A DNA stretch of 64,000 nt from Paenibacillus_Z sp042653205 (GTDB lineage: Bacteria > Bacillota > Bacilli > Paenibacillales > Paenibacillaceae). Shown piece by piece: positions 9,430-16,678 of this stretch; position 1 is the first letter of the stretch, and every line of letters begins with the position of its first letter. The notes under the pieces are model-generated. The model searched no databases and was not told the origin of the DNA. It worked only from the letters and a program-made list of their open reading frames with translations. The position numbers and the translations under genes are program-made. The stretch covers positions 176,734 to 240,733 of the forward strand of contig NZ_JBHSHY010000003.1 in NCBI RefSeq assembly GCF_042653205.1. Direction: 5' to 3'.

Positions 9430-9460
9430 GCCCGGCGGCTTCGCCGGGCTGTTCCTGTTT
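9430..9460 (+). terminator. Intrinsic terminator after the Dabb gene
   Basis: GCCCGGCG and CGCCGGGC form an 8-bp stem around a GCTT loop, followed by a T-rich tail (TGTTCCTGTTT) on the plus strand. Confidence 0.7.
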
Positions 9461-9472
9461 GCCTCGCGGCGG

Positions 9473-9478
9473 TATAAT
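9473..9478 (+). promoter_or_regulatory. -10 box of lplJ
   Basis: A consensus TATAAT lies between the preceding terminator and lplJ. The hexamer 17 bp upstream (TGTTCC) is a poor -35. The leader to the ATG would be about 135 bases. Confidence 0.45.
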
Positions 9479-9620
9479 AGAAGAGGATGTTCACGCAACC
9501 GAAGCCGTAACGGACGCCGACCGGCCGGACAAGCGGGCGAAGCCCGGCCCAGCCGGCCGGACTAGGCCGATTTCATACCCCTAATCCGCAGGCTATCCGG
9601 ACACAATTGGAGGAACGATC

Positions 9621-10610
9621 ATGCTCTTCATCGACAACGGTGACTGCCACGACCCGTCCTGGAATCTGGCCCTCGAGGAATACGCGCTGCGCAATCTCGC
9701 GGGCGAGCAGGACTTTTTGCTTTTTTACATTAATGAGCCGTCCATTATTATCGGCAAGAACCAGAATACCGCCGAGGAAGTGAACGCCGACTACGTCGAA
9801 CGGAACGGCATTCACGTCGTCCGCCGCCTCTCCGGCGGCGGCGCCGTCTATCACGATCTCGGCAATTTGAACTTCAGCTTCATCACCAAGGACGACGGCA
9901 AGTCGTTCCACAACTTCCGCAAGTTCACGGAGCCGGTCGTGGCCGCGCTGCGTAAGCTCGGCGTCGACGCGGAGCTGTCGGGGCGCAACGACCTGCAGGT
10001 CGGCGAACGCAAAATTTCCGGTAACGCCCAGTTCGCCTCCAAAGGCGTCATGTTCAGCCACGGCACGCTGCTGTTCGATTCCGAGGTGGATGCGATCGTC
10101 TCGGCGCTGAACGTCAACCCGGCGAAGTTCGAATCCAAGGCAACCAAATCCGTCCGCAGCCGCGTCGCCAACATCACGGAATTCCTAAAGACGCCGATGA
10201 CGATGGCGGAATTCCGCGCGTTCATCCTGGCGTCGATCTTCGGCGGCGAATCCGCCGTGCCGGAGTACAAGCTGACGGAGGCCGACCTGGCCGGCGTGCG
10301 CAAGCTGGCCGACGAGCGGTACCGCAGCTGGGACTGGAACTACGGCCGCTCGCCACAGTTCAACGTGCGCCAAACGAAGCGCTTGTCCGCGGGCACGTAC
10401 GACGTGCGGCTGTTCGTGGAGGGCGGCGTCATCGCCGAAGCGTCCGTCTACGGCGACTTCTTCGGTACGGGCGAAGTGTCCGACGTGACGGACAAGCTGG
10501 CCGGCGTCAAGTACGAAGCCGCCGCAATCGCGGAGGCGCTGAAGGACGTGGACTTGACCGTCTACTTCGGTCCGGTGGACCGTCAGGAATGGTTGTCGCT
10601 GCTGTTTTGA
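9621..10610 (+). CDS. lplJ: Lipoate--protein ligase
   Basis: This cytoplasmic enzyme activates lipoate with ATP and attaches it to lipoyl domains of 2-oxoacid dehydrogenases and GcvH. Signature segments include NLALEEYALR near the N-terminus, IIIGKNQNT, the lipoyl-AMP-binding VVRRLSGGGAVYHD, the catalytic-lysine region GERKISGNAQ, and a C-terminal accessory domain (about residues 245-329). The length of 329 residues fits the LplJ/LplA group of Firmicutes. GGAGG precedes the ATG. A small zinc-ribbon gene follows 61 bases downstream. Confidence 0.95.
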   Translation: MLFIDNGDCHDPSWNLALEEYALRNLAGEQDFLLFYINEPSIIIGKNQNTAEEVNADYVERNGIHVVRRLSGGGAVYHDLGNLNFSFITKDDGKSFHNFRKFTEPVVAALRKLGVDAELSGRNDLQVGERKISGNAQFASKGVMFSHGTLLFDSEVDAIVSALNVNPAKFESKATKSVRSRVANITEFLKTPMTMAEFRAFILASIFGGESAVPEYKLTEADLAGVRKLADERYRSWDWNYGRSPQFNVRQTKRLSAGTYDVRLFVEGGVIAEASVYGDFFGTGEVSDVTDKLAGVKYEAAAIAEALKDVDLTVYFGPVDRQEWLSLLF

Positions 10611-10671
10611 CCGGTCCCGCCGCTTCTCTCGGGAGAACGGTATAACTAGACGAACGAGGAGTGGAGAGACG

Positions 10672-10899
10672 ATGAGCCAACCCGAAAACATTACCTCCTT
10701 CAAAGCGCTGCAGCTATGGAAGGCGATCCCGCAATCGTACCGGGACAAGCTGGTGCGCAACGTCTTCTGCGGCAATTGCGGCGGCGCGGTCGAGATCGTG
10801 GATTACAGCATCCGCGAGGAGAAGTACGCCCTGCTGCTGACCGGCAAATGCCGGACCTGCGGCAGACCGGTTGCCCGCGTCGTCGAGAACGAAGGCTGA
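10672..10899 (+). CDS. Small zinc-ribbon protein of unknown function
   Basis: The 75-residue protein carries two CxxC pairs (CGNC near residue 36 and CRTC near 62), spaced as in a zinc ribbon. The rest is charged and has no membrane segment, so it should be a small cytoplasmic metal-binding protein. A good AGGAG site precedes the ATG, codon use is like the neighbours, and a strong terminator follows, so it is a real gene. The function is not recognised. A TATAAC hexamer about 35 bases upstream could give it its own promoter. Confidence 0.75.
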   Translation: MSQPENITSFKALQLWKAIPQSYRDKLVRNVFCGNCGGAVEIVDYSIREEKYALLLTGKCRTCGRPVARVVENEG

Positions 10900-10956
10900 C
10901 CCGAAGCCTTATCTTATCGGCGAATGACGATGTCTTCGCCGGCGCATTCGCGTAAC

Positions 10957-10995
10957 GCCCGGTCCCTGCTTCCGGCAGGCGGCCGGGCTTTTTTT
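10957..10995 (+). terminator. Intrinsic terminator after the zinc-ribbon gene
   Basis: A long interrupted GC stem (GCCCGG...CCGGGC with inner CCTGC/GCAGG) is followed by seven T on the plus strand. Confidence 0.92.
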
Positions 10996-11060
10996 GTGCC
11001 CGCGGACGGCCTGCGGGAACGCCGCGGAACGAACCCTGTCAGTGTTTACGGAAATTTAGG

Positions 11061-11112
11061 TTGATACCCACTCAAATTTGAGTATAATACTAAAGGGTAA
11101 TCAAATTTGAGT
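11061..11112 (+). promoter_or_regulatory. Promoter with two palindromic operators (predicted PadR sites)
   Basis: A promoter TTGATA (11061-11066), 16-bp spacer, TATAAT (11083-11088) is overlapped by the perfect 14-bp palindrome ACTCAAATTTGAGT (11070-11083), which fills the spacer up to the -10. A second copy, AATCAAATTTGAGT (11099-11112), lies just after the likely +1. Centres are 29 bp apart. The pair precedes the exporter-padR operon, so autoregulation by the PadR product is the simplest reading. Confidence 0.82.
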
Positions 11113-11137
11113 AGATTAGACGAAAGGAATGAATTAT

Positions 11138-12727
11138 TTGGACGCTAATCGCAGCAACGTCAAGCTCGTCATCGCGGGACTGATGCTCGGTTTATTCATT
11201 ACGGCGCTCGACCAGACGATCGTCTCGACCGCCATGGGCACCATCATCAAGCAGCTCGGAGGACTCGACAAATTCATTTGGGTTTACTCCGCCTACATGA
11301 TTGCGATGGTCGTCGCGACGCCGATTTTCGGCAAGCTGTCCGATATGTTCGGACGGAAGACGTTTTTCCTGACCGGTCTTATTTTGTTCATGCTGGGCTC
11401 CGTTCTATGCGGCACGGCGCAGAACATGGAGCAGCTCATCATCTACCGCGCGATCCAGGGGATCGGCGGCGGCGCGCTCATGCCGATCGTCTTCACGATC
11501 ATTTTCGACCTGTTCCCGGCCGAGAAGCGCGGCAAAATGATGGGCCTCTTCGGCGCCGTCTTCGGCATCTCGAGCGTGTTCGGCCCGATCCTGGGCGGCG
11601 TCATCACCGATAACATCAGCTGGCGCTGGATTTTCTACATCAACGTGCCGCTCGGCATTCTGTCGCTGCTGTTCATCCTGAACGCGTACCACGAGAGCAA
11701 AAACAAGCGCAAGCAGTCGATCGACTGGCTCGGCGCGATCATGCTGGCGGCGTTCGTCCTGTTCCTCATGTTCGGCCTCGAGCTCGGCGGCACGGACGGC
11801 TGGGCGTGGAGCGCCGCCAAGACGATTCTGCTCTTCGTCGCGTCCGCGTTCTTCCTGGCTGCCTTCCTGTTCGTCGAATTGAAGTCGAAGGATCCGATCA
11901 TCAAGCTCGACCTATTCAAGGACAAAATCGTCACGAGCAGCATGGCAATCAGCCTGCTGTACGGCGCCGTCATGATCGCGGCCGCGTCGTACATCCCGCT
12001 CTTCATCCAGGGCGTCTTCCATAAGACGGCCACGCAGACGAGCACCGTCATGATCCCGATGATGCTCGGCGTCGTCGCGAGCAGCCAGGTCGGCGGCCGC
12101 GTCGTGAACAAATTCCGTTACCGCGACGTCATGCTGGTATCGGCGCTGACGCTCATCGTCGGCACGGCGCTGCTCGGCTTCGCCATGGACACGTCCACGA
12201 GCCGGCTCGTCATCTCGCTCTTCATGATCGTCGTCGGCCTCGGCATCGGCGTCTCGTTCTCGCTGCTGAACATCTCGACGCTGAACGCCGTGCCGCCGCA
12301 GTACAAGGGCACGTCCTCATCGCTCATCACGTTCTTCCGGACGATCGGCTCCGCGCTCGGCATCGCCGTATTCGGCGCGATCCAGAAGTCCGCGTTCCAA
12401 TCGAACATCGCCGATACGCCGAACCTGAGCCCGCAGCTGGCGGAGCAGATCAAGGGCGGCCAGGCGCTGCTCGACCCGGACGTGCAGCGGCAGATGGGCC
12501 TGCCGGCCGATATCGTGAACAACCTCTTGAGCGAATTCGCGCATTCCGTCATCGCGATCTTCCAATGGTCGGTGCTTCTGCCGGCCGTCGCGATCGTCTT
12601 CGTGCTCCTGATGGGCCGCGCGCGCCTCGAAGTGAACCGCGGCGGCCAGCAAGGCGCGCCGGTCAAGCCGGGCCAGCCGGCCGGCGGCGAAGCCGGCAAG
12701 CCGGAACCGTCATATCACGGAGGATAA
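11138..12727 (+). CDS. DHA2 family MFS multidrug exporter
   Basis: The protein of about 529 residues is a 14-TM drug:proton antiporter of the EmrB/QacA family. The first membrane segment contains the family motif ALDQTIVSTAMGTI; motif A is seen as GKLSDMFGRKTFF, and AIQGIGGGALMP and FGPILGGVITDNISWRWIFYINVPLG are further signatures. The C-terminus is a cytoplasmic Gly/Pro/Gln-rich tail. The TTG at 11138 is taken as start because AAAGGA lies nine bases upstream; the ATG at 11129 touches the ribosome site. It is the first gene of a two-gene operon with padR six bases downstream, behind two predicted PadR operators. Export of toxic compounds is inferred; the substrate is unknown. Confidence 0.93.
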   Translation: MDANRSNVKLVIAGLMLGLFITALDQTIVSTAMGTIIKQLGGLDKFIWVYSAYMIAMVVATPIFGKLSDMFGRKTFFLTGLILFMLGSVLCGTAQNMEQLIIYRAIQGIGGGALMPIVFTIIFDLFPAEKRGKMMGLFGAVFGISSVFGPILGGVITDNISWRWIFYINVPLGILSLLFILNAYHESKNKRKQSIDWLGAIMLAAFVLFLMFGLELGGTDGWAWSAAKTILLFVASAFFLAAFLFVELKSKDPIIKLDLFKDKIVTSSMAISLLYGAVMIAAASYIPLFIQGVFHKTATQTSTVMIPMMLGVVASSQVGGRVVNKFRYRDVMLVSALTLIVGTALLGFAMDTSTSRLVISLFMIVVGLGIGVSFSLLNISTLNAVPPQYKGTSSSLITFFRTIGSALGIAVFGAIQKSAFQSNIADTPNLSPQLAEQIKGGQALLDPDVQRQMGLPADIVNNLLSEFAHSVIAIFQWSVLLPAVAIVFVLLMGRARLEVNRGGQQGAPVKPGQPAGGEAGKPEPSYHGG

Positions 12728-12733
12728 ACCGCC

Positions 12734-13372
12734 ATGTCCATGAGGCTCATGATATTAGGGCTGCTTATGGAGCATGATCGGCATCCTTACGAGATCCGTC
12801 AGACCATCAAGCTGCGCAACTGGAACGAAAGCTTCAAGCTGCGGGACGGCTCGCTCTATTACGCGGTCGACCAGCTCCGGCAGGACGGCCTGATCGAGGC
12901 GGCGGAAGTCGTCACGGTGCCCGGCGAGAACCGGCCCGACAAGACGATCTACCGCATTACGGACAAGGGGCGCGAAGCGTTCTACCTGCTGCTGAACGAA
13001 CAGTTCAAGCTAACGTCGTACCCGCAGCATCCGCTGTTTCTGGCCATGCCGTTCGTCCGGCACGGCGACCCGGGCACCATCGAGGCGCTTGTTCTCAAGC
13101 AGCTCGACGCCTGCGAAGCCCGCATCGCCCGGATGAAGGCCGTCCTGGAGCTGAAGGGCGGTATCATCCCGCGCAGCTCCTTGCTCATGATCGAAGGCTT
13201 TGTCCAATTCGGCGAGACTGAGAAAGCGTGGCTCGAACGACTGCTGGCGGAAACCCGCTCCGGCGAGCTGTTCGAGTCGCGCCAGATGACGCCGGAGCAG
13301 ATCGAGGCATACGTCGCCGGCCTGAAAGAATTCGAGAAGCGTTACCCGCCGGCTCCACCCTCGGAGGAGTAG
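12734..13372 (+). CDS. PadR family transcriptional regulator
   Basis: The 212-residue protein has the N-terminal winged helix of PadR proteins (MRLMILGLLMEHDRHPYEI, then LRDGSLYYAVDQLRQDGLIEA and a wing with TIYRITDKGREAF, about residues 1-85) and a helical C-terminal Vir-like dimerisation domain (subfamily with long C-terminal part). It lies six bases after the DHA2 exporter and shares its promoter, which carries two CAAATTTG palindromes. It most likely represses the operon until an exported compound binds it. GGAGG precedes the ATG. Confidence 0.93.
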   Translation: MSMRLMILGLLMEHDRHPYEIRQTIKLRNWNESFKLRDGSLYYAVDQLRQDGLIEAAEVVTVPGENRPDKTIYRITDKGREAFYLLLNEQFKLTSYPQHPLFLAMPFVRHGDPGTIEALVLKQLDACEARIARMKAVLELKGGIIPRSSLLMIEGFVQFGETEKAWLERLLAETRSGELFESRQMTPEQIEAYVAGLKEFEKRYPPAPPSEE

Positions 13373-13382
13373 CCGGTTTCGG

Positions 13383-13413
13383 AAAGCCGCCCCGTTAGTG
13401 GGGCGGCTTTTTG
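13383..13413 (+). terminator. Intrinsic terminator of the exporter-padR operon
   Basis: AGCCGCCCC and GGGGCGGCT form a perfect 9-bp stem around GTTAGT, followed by TTTTTG on the plus strand. Confidence 0.95.
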
Positions 13414-13438
13414 TGTGCGGAGCGTTTCGCCGCGGGGC

Positions 13439-13692
13439 GGAACGCGTCACTCACGCTGCCCAACTCTCACGCCGTCCAATCCGCGCACATGCCGCCCAGT
13501 ACGCGTCACTCACGCTGCCCAACACGCGCACAGGCTGCCCGGAACGCGTCACTCATACTGCCCAACACGCGCACATGCCGCCCGGAACGCGTCACTCATA
13601 CTGCCCAACACGCGCACATGCCGCCCGGAACGCGTCACTCACGCTGCCCAACACGCGCACTCCCGCCCGGAACGCGTCATGCTGCCCAACCC
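13439..13692. repeat. 43-bp tandem repeat, about 5.5 copies
   Basis: Units start at 13439, 13499, 13541, 13584, 13627 and 13669 (last partial). Two neighbouring units (13541-13583, 13584-13626) are identical over 43 bp; others differ at a few bases, and the first is lengthened to 60 bp by an insertion. Each opens with AACGCGTCACTCA and has CTGCCCAACACGCGCAC inside. All three forward frames stay open through it with no plausible gene, so it is a minisatellite-like repeat rather than coding. It lies directly after the padR terminator. Confidence 0.88.
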
Positions 13693-13700
13693 AACTTTTG

Positions 13701-13879
13701 GCGGACACCAGCGCGCTTATTTTCCGATTTCGGCCTGTTTCTGCGATTTCGCGGCCACAGGAGCCGTTATTGGGTCTCGAATCCCCCTGTTTCGAAGCTT
13801 TCCCGGCCAATAGCGGCTCTGGTGTCCGCGAAAGTACGATTTCTCCCGATGTTGGCGCAATAGCGGCTCCTGTGTCCGG
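13701..13879. repeat. 179-bp dispersed element, copy A (four 21-bp motifs, + + - -)
   Basis: Four copies of a motif close to CGGACACMGGAGCCGCTATT lie at 13701-13721 (+), 13751-13771 (+), 13809-13829 (-) and 13859-13879 (-). The two forward copies are exactly 50 bp apart, as are the two inverted ones. The outer pair and the inner pair can each form a stem. The same arrangement with the same total length recurs at 47514-47692. No open frame of merit or transposase is present. Confidence 0.85.
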
Positions 13880-14315
13880 ATAACGGTGGCAGCCGGTAGC
13901 TTAGGGAAGGTACACGGCACCCACGCATAGACATTGGCCCACGATTCCGCAAAGCGAACGCTTGATTGCCGCGTCCGTGCCCATTCCGTGCCGGTCTGCC
14001 CAAACCTCGCCGCCCGCTTACTGCCTACTTGCTAACCCTCGCCGTTGCCTTCCCCACCGCGCCCGTTCACCGCGCCGCCTCTCCCATGCCATTTCCCCGC
14101 CGCGCCCATTCGTCGCCCCCGTTTCTTCCCTGCCGTTGCCGTTCTCCCGCCGCCATTCACCGCCTCCGTTTCTCCCTTGCCGTTGCATCCCGCTGCGGTT
14201 CACCGTTTCCGTCACTGCCAGCGCTTACCCTCGCGGCACTGTCGCCGTCTCCGCTCCAATCAAAAAGCCGCCCAACCCGGCCAACGGCCAGGTCAAGCAG
14301 CTTCTCTCATTAATA
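13880..14315. other. Gene-free, pyrimidine-rich stretch with degenerate tandem repeats
   Basis: No credible gene, promoter or RNA was found. Between about 14057 and 14225 the plus strand is strongly pyrimidine-rich and contains four degenerate units of 43-47 bp, recognisable by RTTCRYCG at 14065, 14108, 14155 and 14198 and by CCGTTTCT and TGCCGTTGC in two of them. Open frames here have no ribosome sites and are a by-product of composition. Confidence 0.55.
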
Positions 14316-14348
14316 AGCAAAAGCGCGGCGACCTGCAGGCCGCCGCGC
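14316..14348 (-). terminator. Intrinsic terminator of the sugar ABC operon
   Basis: On the minus strand GCGCGGCG pairs with CGCCGCGC around a 10-base loop and is followed by TTTTGCTTATT. It lies about 20 bases after the binding-protein stop. Confidence 0.85.
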
Positions 14349-14369
14349 CTTCGCCAAGCGCAAACTTGC

Positions 14370-15695
14370 TTACTTCTTCACGATATCGGCCACGGACTTG
14401 TCCAGACGGTCCAAGAGCTCGTCGGCTTTGATCCGTTTGCCCATGTAATCCTGCATCGCCGCGCCGAACTGCTGCGTTACGCCGTCCGGGAAGCGGTCCC
14501 ACTGCCAGCCCTTCACTTGATCCGGGTGCGCCTCGGAGAATGCCGCGAAGTCGGCGCCGATCTTGCCGATGGCCGCGGGGTCGGCCGGGATGCCCGTGAT
14601 CGACGGGATGAATTTGAAGTCGGTCGCGACGAATTTTTTGCCCGACTCTGACGTCGCCATCCAGTTCAGGAACGCCTTCGCTTCGTCCGGGTGCGCGGAC
14701 TTGTTGTTCACGACCCAGTTGCTCGGCACGCCCGTGAACACGTTCGGCTTGCCGTCCGCCGTCGGCACCGGCATCATGCCGAGGTTCAGGTCCGGGTTCA
14801 CTTCGTCCACCATGCCTTGGATCCAGTTGCCGTGCTGGATCATCGCGTACTTGCCGGCTGCGAATTCCGCCACCTGCGTGTTGTAGTCGGTCGTCAGCGC
14901 CGACTTCTGGCCGTTCGCGAACATGATGTCCACGAGTCGGATCCAGTCCTTCGTGTGCTGGTCGCCCTTATACGTCTTCGTGCCCGCTTTGACCGCGTCG
15001 ATGAACGCCGCCGGGTCGGCCTGCGTCGCGTTCGCGATGTTCAGCGTATGAATGCCGAGCGACCACCATTCGTTCGTCAGCGCGAACGGGATGATGCCGG
15101 CATCCTGCAGCTTTTTGCAGGCGGCTTCGAGCTCGTCGAGCGTCTGCGGCAGCTCCGTGATGCCCGCCTTCGCGAACAAGTCCTTGTTGTACGTAATGCC
15201 GTACGCCTCGAGGTTCATCGGCATGCCGAGCAGCTTGCCGTCGCGGGTGATCTGGGCGCGGGACGCGTCCACCAGGTCCTTCGCCCACGGCTCGTTCGAC
15301 AGGTCGACCGCGCGGTCCGCATACGGATCGAGGCCGGACCAGCCGGACGACGTGATGATCTCGGGCTCTTCGCCCGCCGCGAGCTCCGCTTTGAGCAGCG
15401 CGCTGTAGTCTTCGCCGCCGCCGTGCGTTTCGACCTCGACCTTCACGCCGGTTTCTTTCTCGTATTCTTCCGCCATCTTGGCCAGCGCATTCGAGATTTC
15501 GACCTTGAATTGGAACACTTTGATCGTGACCTTTTCGCCCGGCTTGTTTGTCTCTGCCGCCGTGTTGCCCGCTGCCGCGTTGCCGGTATCGGCCGTGCCG
15601 CCGTCCGCTGCGTTGTTGGTGTTGCCCCCGTTGTTGCTTGAACAGCCGCTCGCGATGAGAGCGGTTGCGAACGTAAGCGCAAGAATCTTTTTCAT
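14370..15695 (-). CDS. Carbohydrate ABC transporter substrate-binding lipoprotein
   Basis: The 441-residue lipoprotein starts MKKILALTFATALIASGCSS with a clear lipobox (ASGC) and a Asn/Gly/Thr-rich linker, then a family-1 extracellular sugar-binding fold (about residues 55-441). Typical segments are GVKVEVETHGGGEDY, EPEIITSSGWSGLDPYAD, AKAGITELPQTLDELEAACK and AAGKYAMIQHGNWIQGM. It delivers a sugar or oligosaccharide to the two permeases encoded just upstream; the ATPase is not in this cluster and is probably a shared MsmX-type protein, as is common in Firmicutes. GGAGG precedes the ATG. It has its own upstream region with a TATAAT box and two direct repeats, so it may be expressed more strongly than the permeases. 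Confidence 0.93.
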   Translation of the reverse strand: MKKILALTFATALIASGCSSNNGGNTNNAADGGTADTGNAAAGNTAAETNKPGEKVTIKVFQFKVEISNALAKMAEEYEKETGVKVEVETHGGGEDYSALLKAELAAGEEPEIITSSGWSGLDPYADRAVDLSNEPWAKDLVDASRAQITRDGKLLGMPMNLEAYGITYNKDLFAKAGITELPQTLDELEAACKKLQDAGIIPFALTNEWWSLGIHTLNIANATQADPAAFIDAVKAGTKTYKGDQHTKDWIRLVDIMFANGQKSALTTDYNTQVAEFAAGKYAMIQHGNWIQGMVDEVNPDLNLGMMPVPTADGKPNVFTGVPSNWVVNNKSAHPDEAKAFLNWMATSESGKKFVATDFKFIPSITGIPADPAAIGKIGADFAAFSEAHPDQVKGWQWDRFPDGVTQQFGAAMQDYMGKRIKADELLDRLDKSVADIVKK

Positions 15696-15730
15696 GGGTT
15701 ACCTCCCAAAGGATTGTCGTTACATGGATG

Positions 15731-15822
15731 ATTATAGAGCCCGTCCGCCGCCCCGAAACACCGAATAAATTGATCGCCGAGGTGTAAAATGTTGATGCGG
15801 CGGACGGTGTAAAATATTGATG
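15731..15822 (-). promoter_or_regulatory. Promoter of the binding-protein gene with two direct repeats (predicted response-regulator sites)
   Basis: Read on the minus strand, CATCAAYATTTTACACC occurs twice as a direct repeat (15806-15822 and 15781-15797), 25 bp apart, with one mismatch. A TATAAT -10 box follows at 15731-15736, without a good -35. Direct repeats upstream of a weak promoter are the typical target of AraC-type DNA-binding domains, here presumably the YesN-like regulator encoded at 19577. A weaker match (12 of 17) lies at 17656-17672 in the divergent promoter region. Confidence 0.62.
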
Positions 15823-15843
15823 TTGCCGCGAACCCGGCTCGGA

Positions 15844-16677
15844 TTACCCTTTCACCGAACCGGCGGTAATGCCTTCGATGATATGTTTTTGCAGGAAAAG
15901 GAAGAATATAACGACCGGCAGCGTGCTCAGCGTGAGCGACGCCATCGCCAGGTCCCACTTGCGCAAATACTGGCCGAAAAACTTCTGCACGGCGAGCGGG
16001 ATCGTCGTGAACGCGTCGTTGATGACGAGCACCGGAAGCAGGTAGTCGTTCCAGATCCAGAGCACGTTCAGGATGACGACCGTGATGGCGATCGGCTTCA
16101 GCAGCGGGAACACGATTCTCCAGTATAGCCCGTACGGCGAGCAGCCGTCCACGACCGCGGCCTCCTCGACCTCGAGCGGCACGGACTTGATGAAGCCGTG
16201 GAACAGGAAGACGGAGAGCGAGATGCCGAAGCCCAGGTAGCAGAGCACGATGCCGTACACGTGGCCGCGCAGCTCGAGCAGCGACGTGACGCGCATGAGC
16301 GGCAGCATGACGGATTGGAACGGAATGATCATCGACGCGACGAACACCGTGAACAGCAGCTTGTTGAACGTCGTCGGCCGGCGCACGAGCCGGTACGCCG
16401 TCATGCTCGCCACGACGACCAGCAGGCCGACGCTGAGCGCGGTGATGACGAAGGAATGCATGAACACGACGGGAAAATCGATCGCGGTCCATGCCTTCTT
16501 GAAATTGCCGAAGCCCCAGCTCTGCGGCAGCGACGCCGCGTTCAGCAGGATGGCGCTCAGCTTCTTGAAGGCGTTCACGACGAGAAAATAAAACGGCGTC
16601 AGGAAGACGAGGCCAAGCAGGCAGCAGAGCAGCTCAAGGCCGAACAGCAGCGGCGTATACTTCTGTTTGGTCTCCAT
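15844..16677 (-). CDS. Carbohydrate ABC transporter permease (second subunit)
   Basis: The 277-residue inner-membrane protein has six predicted membrane segments and the family EAA-type loop EVEEAAVVDGCSPYGLYWRIVFPLLKP near residue 175. It resembles MalG/LacG-type permeases of sugar importers; the end NVLWIWNDYLLPVLV and VQKFFGQYLRKWDLAMASL is typical. It starts two bases after the stop of the first permease, with GGAGG inside the end of that gene, so the two are translationally linked. Confidence 0.95.
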   Translation of the reverse strand: METKQKYTPLLFGLELLCCLLGLVFLTPFYFLVVNAFKKLSAILLNAASLPQSWGFGNFKKAWTAIDFPVVFMHSFVITALSVGLLVVVASMTAYRLVRRPTTFNKLLFTVFVASMIIPFQSVMLPLMRVTSLLELRGHVYGIVLCYLGFGISLSVFLFHGFIKSVPLEVEEAAVVDGCSPYGLYWRIVFPLLKPIAITVVILNVLWIWNDYLLPVLVINDAFTTIPLAVQKFFGQYLRKWDLAMASLTLSTLPVVIFFLFLQKHIIEGITAGSVKG

Positions 16678-16678
16678 C

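Noticed and set aside
13439..13692. Possible CRISPR array
   Set aside because: Units abut without unique spacers, one is internally lengthened, and no cas genes are present.
13411..13883. Three overlapping open frames through the 43-bp repeats
   Set aside because: All three forward frames are open because the unit lacks stops; the peptides are mere repeats, without ribosome sites or relation to known proteins.
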